Positions 55,376-64,000 of a DNA stretch of 64,000 bases are shown one piece after another (position 1 is the stretch's first letter; every line of letters starts with the position of its first letter). The stretch spans positions 6,696,001 through 6,760,000 of the forward strand of contig NZ_CP016428.1 of the NCBI RefSeq assembly GCF_001693385.1, given 5' to 3'. The position numbers and the translations under genes are program-made. Origin of the DNA: Bradyrhizobium icense. GTDB taxonomy: Bacteria > Pseudomonadota > Alphaproteobacteria > Rhizobiales > Xanthobacteraceae. The notes under the pieces are model-generated. The model worked only from the letters and a program-made list of their open reading frames with translations, searched no databases and was not told where the DNA came from.

Positions 55376-55954
55376 TCAATAAACGAGTCCGGTGCCGGGC
55401 GGCTTTTCGAGGGCCGCGGCCAGCGACTTATATTCTTCGCAAGCCGTGCCGCAAATCGCGGCAATTCGCGTCAGATGGTACGACGCCTGGTCGCGGTTGC
55501 CCTGCTCGATCTGCCACAGGCCGTAATACTGCCAGGTCAGCACGTGGCTCGGATCCGCCTTCAACGCGCGCTCGTACCAAACTTGCGACAGGCTGTAATC
55601 GCCGAGCTTGCGATAGGAATAGCCGATCAAATTGGCGACGTCAGCGTTGTCGTCACGGCCGAGCGCCTTTAGCTGCTCGATGGCACCAGCATAATCGTTG
55701 CGCTCATAGATCGTCGCATGCGCGGCACGGTACGCTTTCCGGAACGCATCATCGTCGGCGTTCGACTGTTTGGGGGCCTTCTTCTTGGACTTGGAAGTGG
55801 ACTTGGGTGCAGACCGGGTGTCCGGTGGCGGCGGGTTCGCCGAAGGCGGGTCACCACCGCCTCCCGCGGCAAAGGCCGGAACGGATGGCGGCGAAGCGAT
55901 CAGAGCCATCGAAAACATGACCAGCATTGCAAACTTGATAGCCGACTTCATCAT
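55376..55954 (-). CDS. Secreted TPR-repeat protein
   Basis: A 192-residue exported protein. The signal peptide is residues 1-30 (PAFA cleavage). A Pro/Ser/Lys-rich low-complexity segment follows (residues 31-70, ending SKSKKKAPKQSNADDD), then two or three TPR repeats (AAHATIYERNDYAGAIEQLK, NLIGYSYRKLGDYSLSQVWY, LTWQYYGLWQIEQGNRDQAS). TPR proteins of this size scaffold envelope complexes. GGAGG five bases before the first of two ATGs supports the start. Confidence 0.85.
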   Translation of the reverse strand: MMKSAIKFAMLVMFSMALIASPPSVPAFAAGGGGDPPSANPPPPDTRSAPKSTSKSKKKAPKQSNADDDAFRKAYRAAHATIYERNDYAGAIEQLKALGRDDNADVANLIGYSYRKLGDYSLSQVWYERALKADPSHVLTWQYYGLWQIEQGNRDQASYHLTRIAAICGTACEEYKSLAAALEKPPGTGLVY

Positions 55955-56242
55955 GCGAACCTCCGGTTTTCCTGCGTGAGCGAATCCACGGTCCAGCCGG
56001 AGGTAGAGACCCCGCCGCGCGTGGAGTATTCCCGCTGATCGCTCGGGAAGCGCGCCTTGCAGCAAGCTGGACGAATGACGGCAATGCGTATCTAATGGAC
56101 GGTGGTTGCGGTTCCCTGCAAAAGCGGCGGGCGGAACCGACGACGACCGGCTCAAGAGACCGTCGAGAAACCCTGGAGAGAGAAATGGACATCGCAACGC
56201 TGACCGCGCCTCGCGACATCAGTCCATTTTCGGAAGCCCTCC

Positions 56243-57820
56243 ATGCCTGCCTTTCTCGTTCTGGATTCCATCTCCCTCGCCACGCCTGACGGACGCCCGC
56301 TGTTCGACGGATTGACGCTCGCCATAGGGCGCGAGCGCACCGGCCTTGTCGGCCGCAACGGCTCCGGCAAATCCTCATTGCTGCGCCTGATCGCGGGCGA
56401 GATCGAGCCTGCCGGCGGATCGCTGCAACGCATCGGTTCAATCGGCATGCTCGCGCAACTGACCGATGAACGGCTGACGGTCGGCGAGGCGCTCGGCGTG
56501 ACGAGCAGTCTCGCCCGCCTGCGCCGGCTCGAATGCGGCGAAGGATCGCTTGATGACGCGACGGAAGCGGATTGGACGCTGCAAGCGCGGATACAGGCGG
56601 CACTGGTCGAAGCCGGACTGCCGTCATTGCCGCTGGATCGCCCGATCGCCTCGTTGAGCGGCGGCGAGCGAACGCGGGTGGCGCTGGCGCGGCTTTTGAT
56701 CGAGGCACCGGACGTTCTGCTATTGGACGAGCCGACCAACAATCTCGATACCGACGGAAGGCAGGCCGTGGCGCAGTTGCTCGAACGCTGGCATGGCGGC
56801 GTCCTCGTTGCCAGCCACGACCGCACGCTGCTCGAACGCATCGACCGCATCGTCGAACTGACGCCGGTCGGCGTCACCCTGTTCGGCGGCGCGTGGCCGG
56901 AGTTTGCGAAGGCGCGTGAGGCGGCGCGCGCCCGCGCCGCCGATGACCTCGACCGCGCCGCGGATGCCTTACGCAATACCGAGCGCGCGCTGCAGAAGGC
57001 GCGGGAGAAGAAGGCACGCCGCGACAAGGCCGGCCGCGCCTGGCGCGCCAAGGGCATCGAGGACAAGATGTTCATGGACCGCGAGAAGGAGCGCGCCGAG
57101 AACAGCGCCGCGCGCGAAAGCGGGCTCGCCGGCCGCCTGCTCGGCGAGCGCACCGAGGCGCTGGAAATGGCCAAGGCCCATGTCGAGATCCTGACGCCGC
57201 TGTCGATCGATCTGCCGCGCACCCATCTGCCCGGCAGCCGCGAACTCGTCGCTTTCAGGGACGTGGTGATGGCTTTTGCGGAACGTCATCTGTTCGGACC
57301 GCTGTCGTTCGAGGTTCGCGGACCCGAGCGGATCGCCATTCGCGGCGCAAACGGTTCTGGCAAGACCACCTTGTTCTGCCTGCTCAGCGGTGAGTTGAAA
57401 CCTGCGAGCGGCGATATCAGCCGCCTCACCGACCGCATTGCCGTACTCGATCAGCATGTCGGCCTGCTCGATCCTGGCTTAAGCATTCTCGACAATCTGC
57501 GTCGCCTCAATCCGGAGCTCTCGGCCAACGCGGCGCACGCTGCCCTGGCGCGGTTTGCGTTCCGTAACAAGGCGGCGCTGCAGATCGCGGCGACGCTGAG
57601 CGGCGGCGAGCGGCTGCGCGCGGGCCTCGCCTGCGTGTTCGCACGCCCGCAGCCGCCTTTCCTCCTGCTGCTGGACGAGCCGACCAACCATCTCGATCTC
57701 GCCTCGATCGAGGAACTGGAAGGTGCGCTGAAAGGATTCGATGGCGCGCTGATCGTGGTCAGTCACGACGAGGCTTTTTTGCGCGCGATCGGGATCGAAA
57801 AGGAGATCGTGCTCGGCTAG
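56243..57820 (+). CDS. ABC-F family ATPase
   Basis: A 525-residue protein with two ATP-binding domains and no membrane part. Domain 1: GRNGSGKSSLLRLIAGE, ASLSGGERTRVALARLL, LLLDEPTNNLDTDG. A linker of about 80 charged residues (RNTERALQKAREKKARRDKA) joins domain 2: GANGSGKTTLFCLLSGE, TLSGGERLRAGLACVFARP, LLLLDEPTNHLDLAS. ABC-F proteins act on the ribosome, for instance in translation rescue or antibiotic protection; the subgroup is not clear. Confidence 0.93.
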   Translation: MPAFLVLDSISLATPDGRPLFDGLTLAIGRERTGLVGRNGSGKSSLLRLIAGEIEPAGGSLQRIGSIGMLAQLTDERLTVGEALGVTSSLARLRRLECGEGSLDDATEADWTLQARIQAALVEAGLPSLPLDRPIASLSGGERTRVALARLLIEAPDVLLLDEPTNNLDTDGRQAVAQLLERWHGGVLVASHDRTLLERIDRIVELTPVGVTLFGGAWPEFAKAREAARARAADDLDRAADALRNTERALQKAREKKARRDKAGRAWRAKGIEDKMFMDREKERAENSAARESGLAGRLLGERTEALEMAKAHVEILTPLSIDLPRTHLPGSRELVAFRDVVMAFAERHLFGPLSFEVRGPERIAIRGANGSGKTTLFCLLSGELKPASGDISRLTDRIAVLDQHVGLLDPGLSILDNLRRLNPELSANAAHAALARFAFRNKAALQIAATLSGGERLRAGLACVFARPQPPFLLLLDEPTNHLDLASIEELEGALKGFDGALIVVSHDEAFLRAIGIEKEIVLG

Positions 57821-57835
57821 GCCGTGTACTCATCT

Positions 57836-57848
57836 GTGGACGCCCCGC
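57836..57848. repeat. Left inverted repeat of IS element
   Basis: GTGGACGCCCCGC, exact complement of 59008-59020. It lies 16 bases after the ABC-F stop. Confidence 0.75.
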
Positions 57849-58086
57849 GAGATGCAAGCGGTTTTTGAAGAAGATTGGCGCGTAGTCGGATGCTGCCATC
57901 TGTCCGGCCTCTGATGCAGCGATGGAGCTGCGGGCCCGTATGGGAGTTCGCGGACCGGAACCAAATCATAAATACGTGCTCCAGGCACGATGAGTACATC
58001 TGGTTCTTCCGGCCCCGTCTCGCCGACTGTTGCGCCATACCCTCCTTCGACCGACTACATCTCTGACGACCTCAGGCCCACCAGGC
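57849..58086 (-). other. Noncoding end of IS element, candidate bridge RNA region
   Basis: About 240 bases between the transposase stop and the left inverted repeat, with no open frame of note. In IS1111-type elements this is where the bridge RNA that recognises target and donor DNA is encoded. I could not fold it reliably by eye. Confidence 0.4.
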
Positions 58087-58951
58087 TTACGCCTTGGCGG
58101 CGACCGGAGCTCTGTAGTTTTCCTGCTTTACAAGTAGTGCCCAGACAATCCGCGCCATCTTGTTGGCGAGCGCGACGGTTACCAGCATGCGTGGTTTGCG
58201 AGCCAGCATCTGTTCGAGCCACGAACCCTTTGGTGCGCCCCGTTTGCTTGCCTGCTGCACGACGGCGCTGCTGCCGATGATGAGGAGGCGCCTGAGCGTG
58301 CGCTCACCCATTTTGGATGTCGCACCGAGCTTCTGCTTGCCGCCTGTCGATCTTTGAAGAGGCGTAAGACCCAGCCAGGCGGCAAAGTCCCGGCCCTTGG
58401 CAAAGGTCTCGGCCGGCGGTGCTAGAGCGGTGATAGCGGTAGCGGAGATTGGGCCAATGCCGGGAATGGTCATCAGCCTTCGCGATACTTCGTCCTCGCG
58501 GGCACGTCGGGCGATCTCCTTGTCGAGATCCGCGATCTTGCCATTGAGGCCGGCGAGCAGGTCTAACATCACTCGGAACATGGTGTGGGCCGCTTCTGGA
58601 AGCGAGCTGCTCGCTCTTCACGGCCACGAACCGCATGCTCGGCCGCTGCGCTGCCTCGCAGATCGCCTCGGCATCGATCGCGTCGTTCTTTTGCCGCTTC
58701 ACGAACGGTTTTACATAGGCGGGCGGGATCAGCCGAACTTCATGGCCGAGTTGGGTGAGCTGACGGGCCCAGTGATGTGCTCCGCCACATGCCTCCAGCG
58801 CTACCGTGCAACTCGGCTGGGCTGCGAAGAAATCCAGCAGCTTTCCTCGGCTGATCCGCTTGCTGAATATCGCTCGACCCCGCTCATCCGCTCCGTGCGC
58901 GTGAAAAACATGCTTGGCGATATCCAGACCGATTATGATAACCTCTGACAC
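58087..58951 (-). pseudogene. IS110-family transposase with internal deletion
   Basis: The N-terminal DEDD domain starts at GTG 58951 (VSEVIIIGLDIAKHVFHAHG) and has the acidic residues in GLDIAK, VALEACGGAHHW and KNDAIDAEAICEAA. It runs in frame to VKSEQ at about 58607. The C-terminal Transposase_20 part is in another frame from about 58596 (EAAHTMFRVMLDLL, then MTIPGIGPISATAITALAP, GLTPLQRSTGGKQK, IIGSSAVVQ with the catalytic Ser, to 58087). Compared with intact transposases of about 340 residues, some 50-60 residues of the middle linker are missing and the frame is lost at the join. The copy is therefore inactive. Confidence 0.82.
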
Positions 58952-59007
58952 GGACGCCTCCCTTAAGTGGTGCTCAACATCTCCACTTTGGCACATCGAT
59001 GCCGTCG

Positions 59008-59020
59008 GCGGGGCGTCCAC
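59008..59020. repeat. Right inverted repeat of IS element
   Basis: GCGGGGCGTCCAC, exact complement of 57836-57848, 57 bases before the transposase start. Confidence 0.75.
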
Positions 59021-59145
59021 CCCATCATGAAAGCCGGTGGCGCGAGGTACGGAGCAGTTTCTGCTGTGTCTCTAAAGCGACGCGGCTACTGCACGGCAGC
59101 GAAATGACGCAAAGGGCCACAAGCTGACTATCACTGCCCTCCGCC

Positions 59146-61593
59146 TCAATGAAGTTGCTTCATCTGTTGCAGAAGCTCGTCCACCAAAAACGGCTTGATC
59201 AAGACCGAAATATGGTGTGCGGCAATCGCCTCGACAGTTTCCGACCTGATGTCACCCGTCATGACAATGGCGGGAACATTCCAGCCGAGAGCGGTACGCA
59301 AGGCCTTTATGCTCTGAACACCGTCGATTGTACCACGGAGGTTGTAGTCAGATAATACCAAATCAGGACGAAAGTGCCGGTGATTGACTAGAGCGAGTGC
59401 CTCGTCGCCCGTCGCAACCACAACCGCGCCAATTCCTTTGAGTTTCAGAAATCTGATCACCGCGGTCCGTACAGAGGTCTCGTCCTCAATGACGAGAACG
59501 TTGCGGGCCAACAAGTCAACGTCATTCACCGAGCTCCGCAGCCGGTCGGGCGCATTGACGCGTATTTGCGCCCGCGGGACCTCGATGGAGAAGCACGTGC
59601 CCTTGCCAGGCGTGGAGTGCACATCGACTCGATGGTCCAGCAAGTTTCCCAGTCGCTTGACGATCGCGAGACCTAGTCCGAAACCGCCGCGCCGTATGCC
59701 CTCTGCGCCCTGATAATATTCTTCAAAGATGTAGGGCAGCTGATCTTGTGTGATCCCGACGCCACTGTCCCAAACTTCGATACGAACGTTGTCGCCGCCG
59801 CGCCGGCAGCCCAGCAGGACTTTCCCACCATAGGTGTACCGGATCGCATTCGACAGCAGGTTTCGAAGCATCTCCTCCAACATGCGCTTGTCACTGTGGA
59901 CCATGACTCCGGAACGCGCCAGACGCCATCGTAAGCCTTTTTCTCCGACCGGGCGGTCAAAGTCGGTTGCAACCGAATCGAATATCTCGTTGAGTGCAAA
60001 CTCGCTCTTCGACGGAACGAGATTTCCGGATTCGAGCTGATTGACGTCGAGAAGGCTCGACAACATGCTGGACATGGTGTCGAGCGAATGCCCCATGTCG
60101 GCGACAAGCTTGCGCCCCTCGCCATGTGGATGATGCTGCTCAAGTGAACCCTGAAGGAATCTCAAGGTTTGAAGCGGCTGTCGCAGATCGTGACTTGCCG
60201 CGGCGAGAAAACTGGATTTGGCGCGATCGGCCAATTCTGCTGACTTTCGCGCCCGCGAAATCCCCTGTTCGAACCGCTTGCGCGCGGTGATATCAGTCGT
60301 CAGGCCGTGAATGCGGGTGGGCTTTCCGGCCGAGTTGAACTGCGTGACGGCAATTTGCTCGAGCCACGCTTCGCCAGCGCCATCGGGGCGCAGGTACCGG
60401 AACGTCACCGCATGCGAGGGCTTGTCGGGATGAGCGCGATTTACGCATTCCATCACCTGGGCGCGATCATCCGGATGGATTTGCCCGAGCCACGCAGCAC
60501 TGTCGAGCGGCTGGCTCGATTTAAGGCCGAGGATTTGCTCAGCGTTTTGACTGTGGCGTACCTGGTCCGCCGCGACATTCCAATCGAACGCCATGACACC
60601 GCCGGCCCGAAGCGCCTCCTCGAGCCGATGTTCCCTCTCCAGAATGGTGCTCTCGTGAAGCCTCCGCTCGCTAAAGAGCGCCGCAAGGACGAGCGCGCCG
60701 AACGAGGTGGCCAGAATCGCTGCTTGAGCGGACAAGATGCGTTCTTCGATCGGCAAACTTGGGTCGCCAAAAATGCCAACGGTAAAGGTCGTCGTCCAGA
60801 CAATCGTGATGGCGAACATGAAAGTTGCTGCTGCGGTAAAGGCTGGTCGAAAACGAGCAGCAATCCAGACGAGCAGTGGGCTCAGCGCAGCGATCGCCAA
60901 CTCAAAGGTCCAAGGCTGGTTCGGCAAGAAGACCATGCCCGCGCACAAGATAGCGGCCACTGTAAGCGCCAAAGCTCCTTCCCCGCGTTCGCGTCGTGTC
61001 GGAAAGTCACGCATCAACGACCCAAGCCCGATCGCTAGTGGTGCGACGCTGATGGTGCCAAGCGCGTCAGACGTGAGCCAGTGAAGCCAGATGGTCAGAA
61101 TGGGCGCAGTCGAACTGTGGAACAAGACGAACCCGAGCGTGCCGACAACCCCTGAGATGGACGTTCCCGCAATCGTGACTGCGAAAAAGCCTATCACACG
61201 CCGCAGCTGGTTCAGCTCAAATGGCGAGCCGTAAATGCGTTCGATCAAGCCTGCTACGACAACAGCCTCACCGGCATTTGCCACCGCGGAGAAGATAGAG
61301 AGACCAAGATTGCGATCGCCAAGCAGATTGGCCGTTAACGTCGCTCCCATCACCCCGACGACAACCGGCCATCGCGCAGCAGAACCGACGCCGATCAAAA
61401 TGCCGGAAGCCACCCCTGCAGCCGGCCAAAACACGGCAACGCCGTCAGGCTTTGCGAGCAAGGCAAGGCTTAAGCGCGCTGCCAGGAAATAGGCAATGGC
61501 CACGCCGAAAGTGGCAATTGCGAAAATGGCCCATGATGGCCGAGCTGTAGGCTGGCGCGCCGGCGACCAAATTCGTTCTAGTAACAGAACCAC
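59146..61593 (-). CDS. MASE1-PAS hybrid sensor histidine kinase
   Basis: An 815-residue hybrid kinase. Residues 20-310 form an eight-helix MASE1 membrane sensor (VAVFWPAAGVASGILIGVG is typical). A PAS_3-type domain follows (AFDWNVAADQVRHSQNAEQI to WLEQIAVTQ). The HisKA domain has the phospho-His in LAAASHDLRQPLQTLR, and the HATPase domain has EMLRNLLSNAIRYTYGGKV and GFGLGLAIVKRL. The C-terminal receiver begins NVLVIEDETSVRTAV with phospho-Asp in DLVLSDYNLRG. No separate response regulator is nearby, so output may go through another pathway. It lies next to the IS element but appears intact. Confidence 0.93.
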   Translation of the reverse strand: MVLLLERIWSPARQPTARPSWAIFAIATFGVAIAYFLAARLSLALLAKPDGVAVFWPAAGVASGILIGVGSAARWPVVVGVMGATLTANLLGDRNLGLSIFSAVANAGEAVVVAGLIERIYGSPFELNQLRRVIGFFAVTIAGTSISGVVGTLGFVLFHSSTAPILTIWLHWLTSDALGTISVAPLAIGLGSLMRDFPTRRERGEGALALTVAAILCAGMVFLPNQPWTFELAIAALSPLLVWIAARFRPAFTAAATFMFAITIVWTTTFTVGIFGDPSLPIEERILSAQAAILATSFGALVLAALFSERRLHESTILEREHRLEEALRAGGVMAFDWNVAADQVRHSQNAEQILGLKSSQPLDSAAWLGQIHPDDRAQVMECVNRAHPDKPSHAVTFRYLRPDGAGEAWLEQIAVTQFNSAGKPTRIHGLTTDITARKRFEQGISRARKSAELADRAKSSFLAAASHDLRQPLQTLRFLQGSLEQHHPHGEGRKLVADMGHSLDTMSSMLSSLLDVNQLESGNLVPSKSEFALNEIFDSVATDFDRPVGEKGLRWRLARSGVMVHSDKRMLEEMLRNLLSNAIRYTYGGKVLLGCRRGGDNVRIEVWDSGVGITQDQLPYIFEEYYQGAEGIRRGGFGLGLAIVKRLGNLLDHRVDVHSTPGKGTCFSIEVPRAQIRVNAPDRLRSSVNDVDLLARNVLVIEDETSVRTAVIRFLKLKGIGAVVVATGDEALALVNHRHFRPDLVLSDYNLRGTIDGVQSIKALRTALGWNVPAIVMTGDIRSETVEAIAAHHISVLIKPFLVDELLQQMKQLH

Positions 61594-61859
61594 GGCCGAT
61601 CTGCTTATTGGCTAAGGATGTGCAATCCTACCAATCAGGTCACGCCCCCGGCAACGTGGATTTCCGCGCTCTATCTGTCGCTGGCCCAGTTCCAATAGGC
61701 CGGCACGGCGACGGTTTGAAGGATGGGGAGGACTTCGATCATCATGACTGCTGTGGGTCATTTCGACCGAGTCTGCGGGCGCTCCCTACCATTTGACGTC
61801 TGCTTTGTCTCAGAAGCGACCGGCGGCCTGTGGCTGTGCGCTGACGAGTCCACGCCCTA
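61594..61859. other. Intergenic region, nothing supported
   Basis: 266 bases between the hybrid kinase and the AsmA-family gene. The part from 61740, with TGTGGGTCATTTCGACCGAG and CAGAAGCGACCGGCG, looks like a degraded dispersed repeat. No gene is visible. Confidence 0.4.
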
Positions 61860-64000
61860 CTAGTTGGATCGCTGCGGCGGATTGGCGACCTGCGGCGTCA
61901 GCGCCAGCGGTGGACGCGGCGGCTTCGGTCTGGCGGCGCCTGGCGCGGGCCTCACATCGATCGGCGGCGGCAGCGGCGCAACCTGCGGCGCGCCTGCGAC
62001 GGGCGCGGGCGGAGCGTTGACGGTCGGAGGACGCGGCGCCGCCGCCTTCTTCGCCGGAGGACGCCGCGGGGCGCCCTTCTGCGCCGCCGGCGCTGGCGGC
62101 GTCGCCTCCGGAATCGGCAATTGTCCATCCGCGGGCAGCACGATCGGCGGCGGCGCCGCCGGCGGCGACTCGCCACGCTCGATAGCATCGAGCCTTTTCG
62201 TTTCGTGATCGATCGCGCGGACCGCCAGCCACGAAGACAGAGGGGCAACGTCGACGCTGCGGCTCAGCGCGTCGGGCGTGCCCACGGCAAGCAGTTGAAT
62301 TTCCGGACGCCCGGTCGTCATCGTGAGCGAAAGCGCGGTGCGGATATCGGCCTGATCGGCGGCAATATCATAGCCGCCTGAGACGGTGGCCCGCACGCCA
62401 TTGCCATCGAGCGTCGTTGCGCCCACGCGAAGCCGGCCGTCCCTGATGGTGAACGGGATTTGTGCCGAAGGCACCGCAAGCACGCCGGCCGGAAGAGCGG
62501 ATTCGACGATCTGCTTCAACCGGACGTCGTCCTTGGCCTGTCCGCTGTCATTGGCGCGGACCGCGACTTCGAAGGCGCGCGGATCGAGGCCTGAGATTCT
62601 CGCCGCTTCCAGCGTCAGCGTTCCGCTGCCGGACAGCGCGCCCGCCAGCGCCGAGGCGCTGCGGCCCTGGCCCGTCAGCGACATCTGCATCGAAGCGCGG
62701 CCGGCAGGCATCGCGAGATTGCGATAACGCAGCGCCGGGCCGTCAACACCAGAGAGCTGGACGCTCGCATTCACCGCAATTCCGTTCGCGCCCGGCTTCG
62801 CGTCCACGCTTGCGGTAACATCGCCGCCGCCGATCTTGCCTTTGATGTCCTCGAAGGTCAGCGACTGGCCGTCGCTCTTGACCACCCCACTCACCGGCTG
62901 CAATTCGCTTCCGCCCGGAAGCAGGCCGCGGAGCGCCTGAAACGCGATCCTGCCGCGCCAGCCTTTCGCGAGCCCGGCGCCGAGCGGCTCGGCGGCGTCG
63001 TGTCCGGCCGCGCCGACCGCCAGGGCAAAGGCTGGCGCCACCGCGACCTGCTCGGCGCCGATTTCACCCTCGATCTCCTTCTCCTCGCCAAGCGTCACCG
63101 CCACGCGGCCGCGCAGGCGCGAACCGCCGATGCTGCTGTCGAGATCGTCGAAGGTCAGCCGGTTGCCGGCGAGCTGCACGCGCGAGGAAAGGCCGATGTT
63201 CTGCGCCAGTGTATCCCCCGGTTTGAGATCGAGCAGCGGTCCGAAATCGGCGCTGCGAACTTTCAGGCCGAGAACTGCCGTCGGCTCCTGCGCCCATGGT
63301 TCGGCGGAGCCTTCCGCTTCGGCCTCGAGTCCCCCCATTCCCGAGATCTTTGCCTTGAGCCGCAACGGCGCACCCCACGCGCCCGTCGCGGTGCCCTCGA
63401 ATTGCACGGGACCATCCTCCGCCGTGACCACGCGATCGAGGCCGAGCAAGACAAGCAAGGCGCGGCCTTGCTTGGACGATAATTTCGAATCGACCCAGAC
63501 CTCGCTGCGCTGGAGCGCGGCGAGATCGATGCCCTGGATCGCCGCGGCGGCAGGTCTGGCGGTGATCGTGCTGGTGCCCTTGAGCAGCGGCGAGTCGAGG
63601 TCGGCCGTGGCGCGCGCCAGGACGCGATCGGACGGCCCGGCATTTTTGGTAAGGTCGAGCGCCAGTTTCAGCCGCGCCGGACCCGGGCTCGTCCCCATCG
63701 CATTGAGCCGCGCGGCCAACGGCGGTGAAAAGGGAACGATCAGGCTGGTCAGCCGGCCGAGCGAGGCGGCGCTCGAATTGAGCGCGAACCATCCGGTCGC
63801 GTTGACGCGGTCGAAATTGCCCGCGCCGTCCAGCGTCACGTTTTCAAGCTCGCCGATCTTCAACTGCTCGAGCGATATCTTCGCCGGCGAGTAAGCCAGC
63901 CTGGCGAGCAGCGGAGACAACTCCTGGCCGGCGAAGGTGGCGCGGCCGATATCGAGCGAAAGTTTTCCCTCGTCCGGCCACTCGCCTTGCGGGCCCGCAA
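61860..64000 (-). CDS. AsmA-family protein, 3' part only
   Basis: The gene enters from the right edge with an open frame from 64000, so its N-terminus is missing; 712 residues are visible. They show AsmA-like beta-strand repeats: LEQLKIGELENVTLDGAGNF, the VSGVVKSDGQSLTFEDIKGK segment, and the AsmA_2 C-terminal part with LSGSGTLTLEAARISGLDPR and GYDIAADQADIRTALSLTMT. AsmA proteins bridge inner and outer membranes and move or limit lipids. The last 100 residues are a Pro/Ala-rich tail (PPAPVAGAPQVAPLPPP). Confidence 0.85.
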   Translation of the reverse strand, partial: AGPQGEWPDEGKLSLDIGRATFAGQELSPLLARLAYSPAKISLEQLKIGELENVTLDGAGNFDRVNATGWFALNSSAASLGRLTSLIVPFSPPLAARLNAMGTSPGPARLKLALDLTKNAGPSDRVLARATADLDSPLLKGTSTITARPAAAAIQGIDLAALQRSEVWVDSKLSSKQGRALLVLLGLDRVVTAEDGPVQFEGTATGAWGAPLRLKAKISGMGGLEAEAEGSAEPWAQEPTAVLGLKVRSADFGPLLDLKPGDTLAQNIGLSSRVQLAGNRLTFDDLDSSIGGSRLRGRVAVTLGEEKEIEGEIGAEQVAVAPAFALAVGAAGHDAAEPLGAGLAKGWRGRIAFQALRGLLPGGSELQPVSGVVKSDGQSLTFEDIKGKIGGGDVTASVDAKPGANGIAVNASVQLSGVDGPALRYRNLAMPAGRASMQMSLTGQGRSASALAGALSGSGTLTLEAARISGLDPRAFEVAVRANDSGQAKDDVRLKQIVESALPAGVLAVPSAQIPFTIRDGRLRVGATTLDGNGVRATVSGGYDIAADQADIRTALSLTMTTGRPEIQLLAVGTPDALSRSVDVAPLSSWLAVRAIDHETKRLDAIERGESPPAAPPPIVLPADGQLPIPEATPPAPAAQKGAPRRPPAKKAAAPRPPTVNAPPAPVAGAPQVAPLPPPIDVRPAPGAARPKPPRPPLALTPQVANPPQRSN

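Larger units (their letters stand above)
57836..59020 (-). mobile_element. IS110-family (IS1111-like) element, defective
   Basis: A 1185-bp element bounded by exact 13-base inverted repeats, GTGGACGCCCCGC (57836-57848) and GCGGGGCGTCCAC (59008-59020). Inside is one transposase gene on the minus strand, damaged by an internal deletion. About 240 bases of noncoding DNA follow the transposase stop, while only some 57 bases precede its start. IS1111-group elements carry inverted repeats and, as recently reported, a bridge RNA in the noncoding end downstream of the transposase, matching this layout. Confidence 0.75.

Overview
The window reads as a chromosomal segment of a high-GC alphaproteobacterium of the order Rhizobiales, most likely Bradyrhizobium or a close Nitrobacteraceae relative. 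The support is protein similarity recalled from that group (LeuA, IlvB, SspB-alpha, DUF2065, DUF4169, DUF2336), a circularly permuted two-piece ssrA gene of the alphaproteobacterial type, several families of palindromic intergenic repeats common in these genomes, and an hflKC-degP cluster beside folA-thyA. No rRNA, tRNA, CRISPR array, phage or integrative island was seen. The only mobile DNA is a damaged IS110/IS1111-type element and a relic of a REP-associated transposase. About 60 protein genes can be supported.

Layout. 0.7-5.2 kb: a methyltransferase, then a leftward redox group (thioredoxin, a CcdA gene broken by a frameshift, a DUF302 protein) facing a rightward ECF sigma factor and NrsF-like anti-sigma pair. 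5.2-7.2 kb: leuA behind a Leu-rich leader peptide and hairpins. 7.3-10 kb: CYTH-CHAD protein and a coiled-coil orphan. 10-15.6 kb: a PPK2 gene and a complete branched-chain amino acid type ABC transporter (livKGFHM). 15.7-22.7 kb: NUDIX protein, OsmC protein, a NitT/TauT/thiamine-precursor-like ABC importer, and an osmoprotectant importer whose permease and binding protein are fused. 22.7-30.8 kb: tandem sulfatase-fold membrane transferases, a TetR gene divergent from a haem-type membrane protein, an SDR and a DUF2336 protein. 30.9-40 kb: LysR/thioesterase pair, then the branched-chain amino acid genes ilvC, ilvN, a threonine dehydratase-like gene and ilvB, with ilvB preceded by a promoter, an Ile/Leu/Val-rich leader and a rho-independent attenuator. 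40-48.4 kb: miaA and serB diverging with overlapping start codons; degP, DUF2065, hflC, hflK, folA, a GNAT gene and thyA reading left. 48.5-51.7 kb: a tripartite tricarboxylate transporter (tctC, tctA, tctB). 52.1-57.8 kb: ssrA, sspB, fumC, a DUF4169/ribbon-helix-helix pair, a TPR lipoprotein-like secreted protein and an ABC-F ATPase. 57.8-64 kb: the damaged IS element, a MASE1 hybrid histidine kinase, and the 3' part of an AsmA-family gene that runs off the right edge.

How the parts connect. LeuA, IlvB/IlvN, IlvC and the threonine dehydratase-like enzyme cover much of leucine, isoleucine and valine synthesis. Two of these genes carry what look like independent ribosome-mediated attenuators, one reading leucine only and one reading Ile, Leu and Val. 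ssrA and sspB sit together and act in the same pathway: the tag from tmRNA is recognised by SspB and delivered to ClpXP. hflK, hflC and degP form a membrane and periplasmic quality-control set. The thioredoxin promoter carries a GTAACG-N16-CGTAAT-like element that may be read by the divergent ECF sigma factor.

The observations most worth checking are the two leader-peptide attenuators, the deleted IS1111-like element with intact 13-bp inverted repeats and a 240-bp noncoding end, the RAYT relic between two REP-like palindromes, the ccdA frameshift, the hairpin covering the fumC ribosome-binding region, and the overlapping divergent miaA/serB starts.
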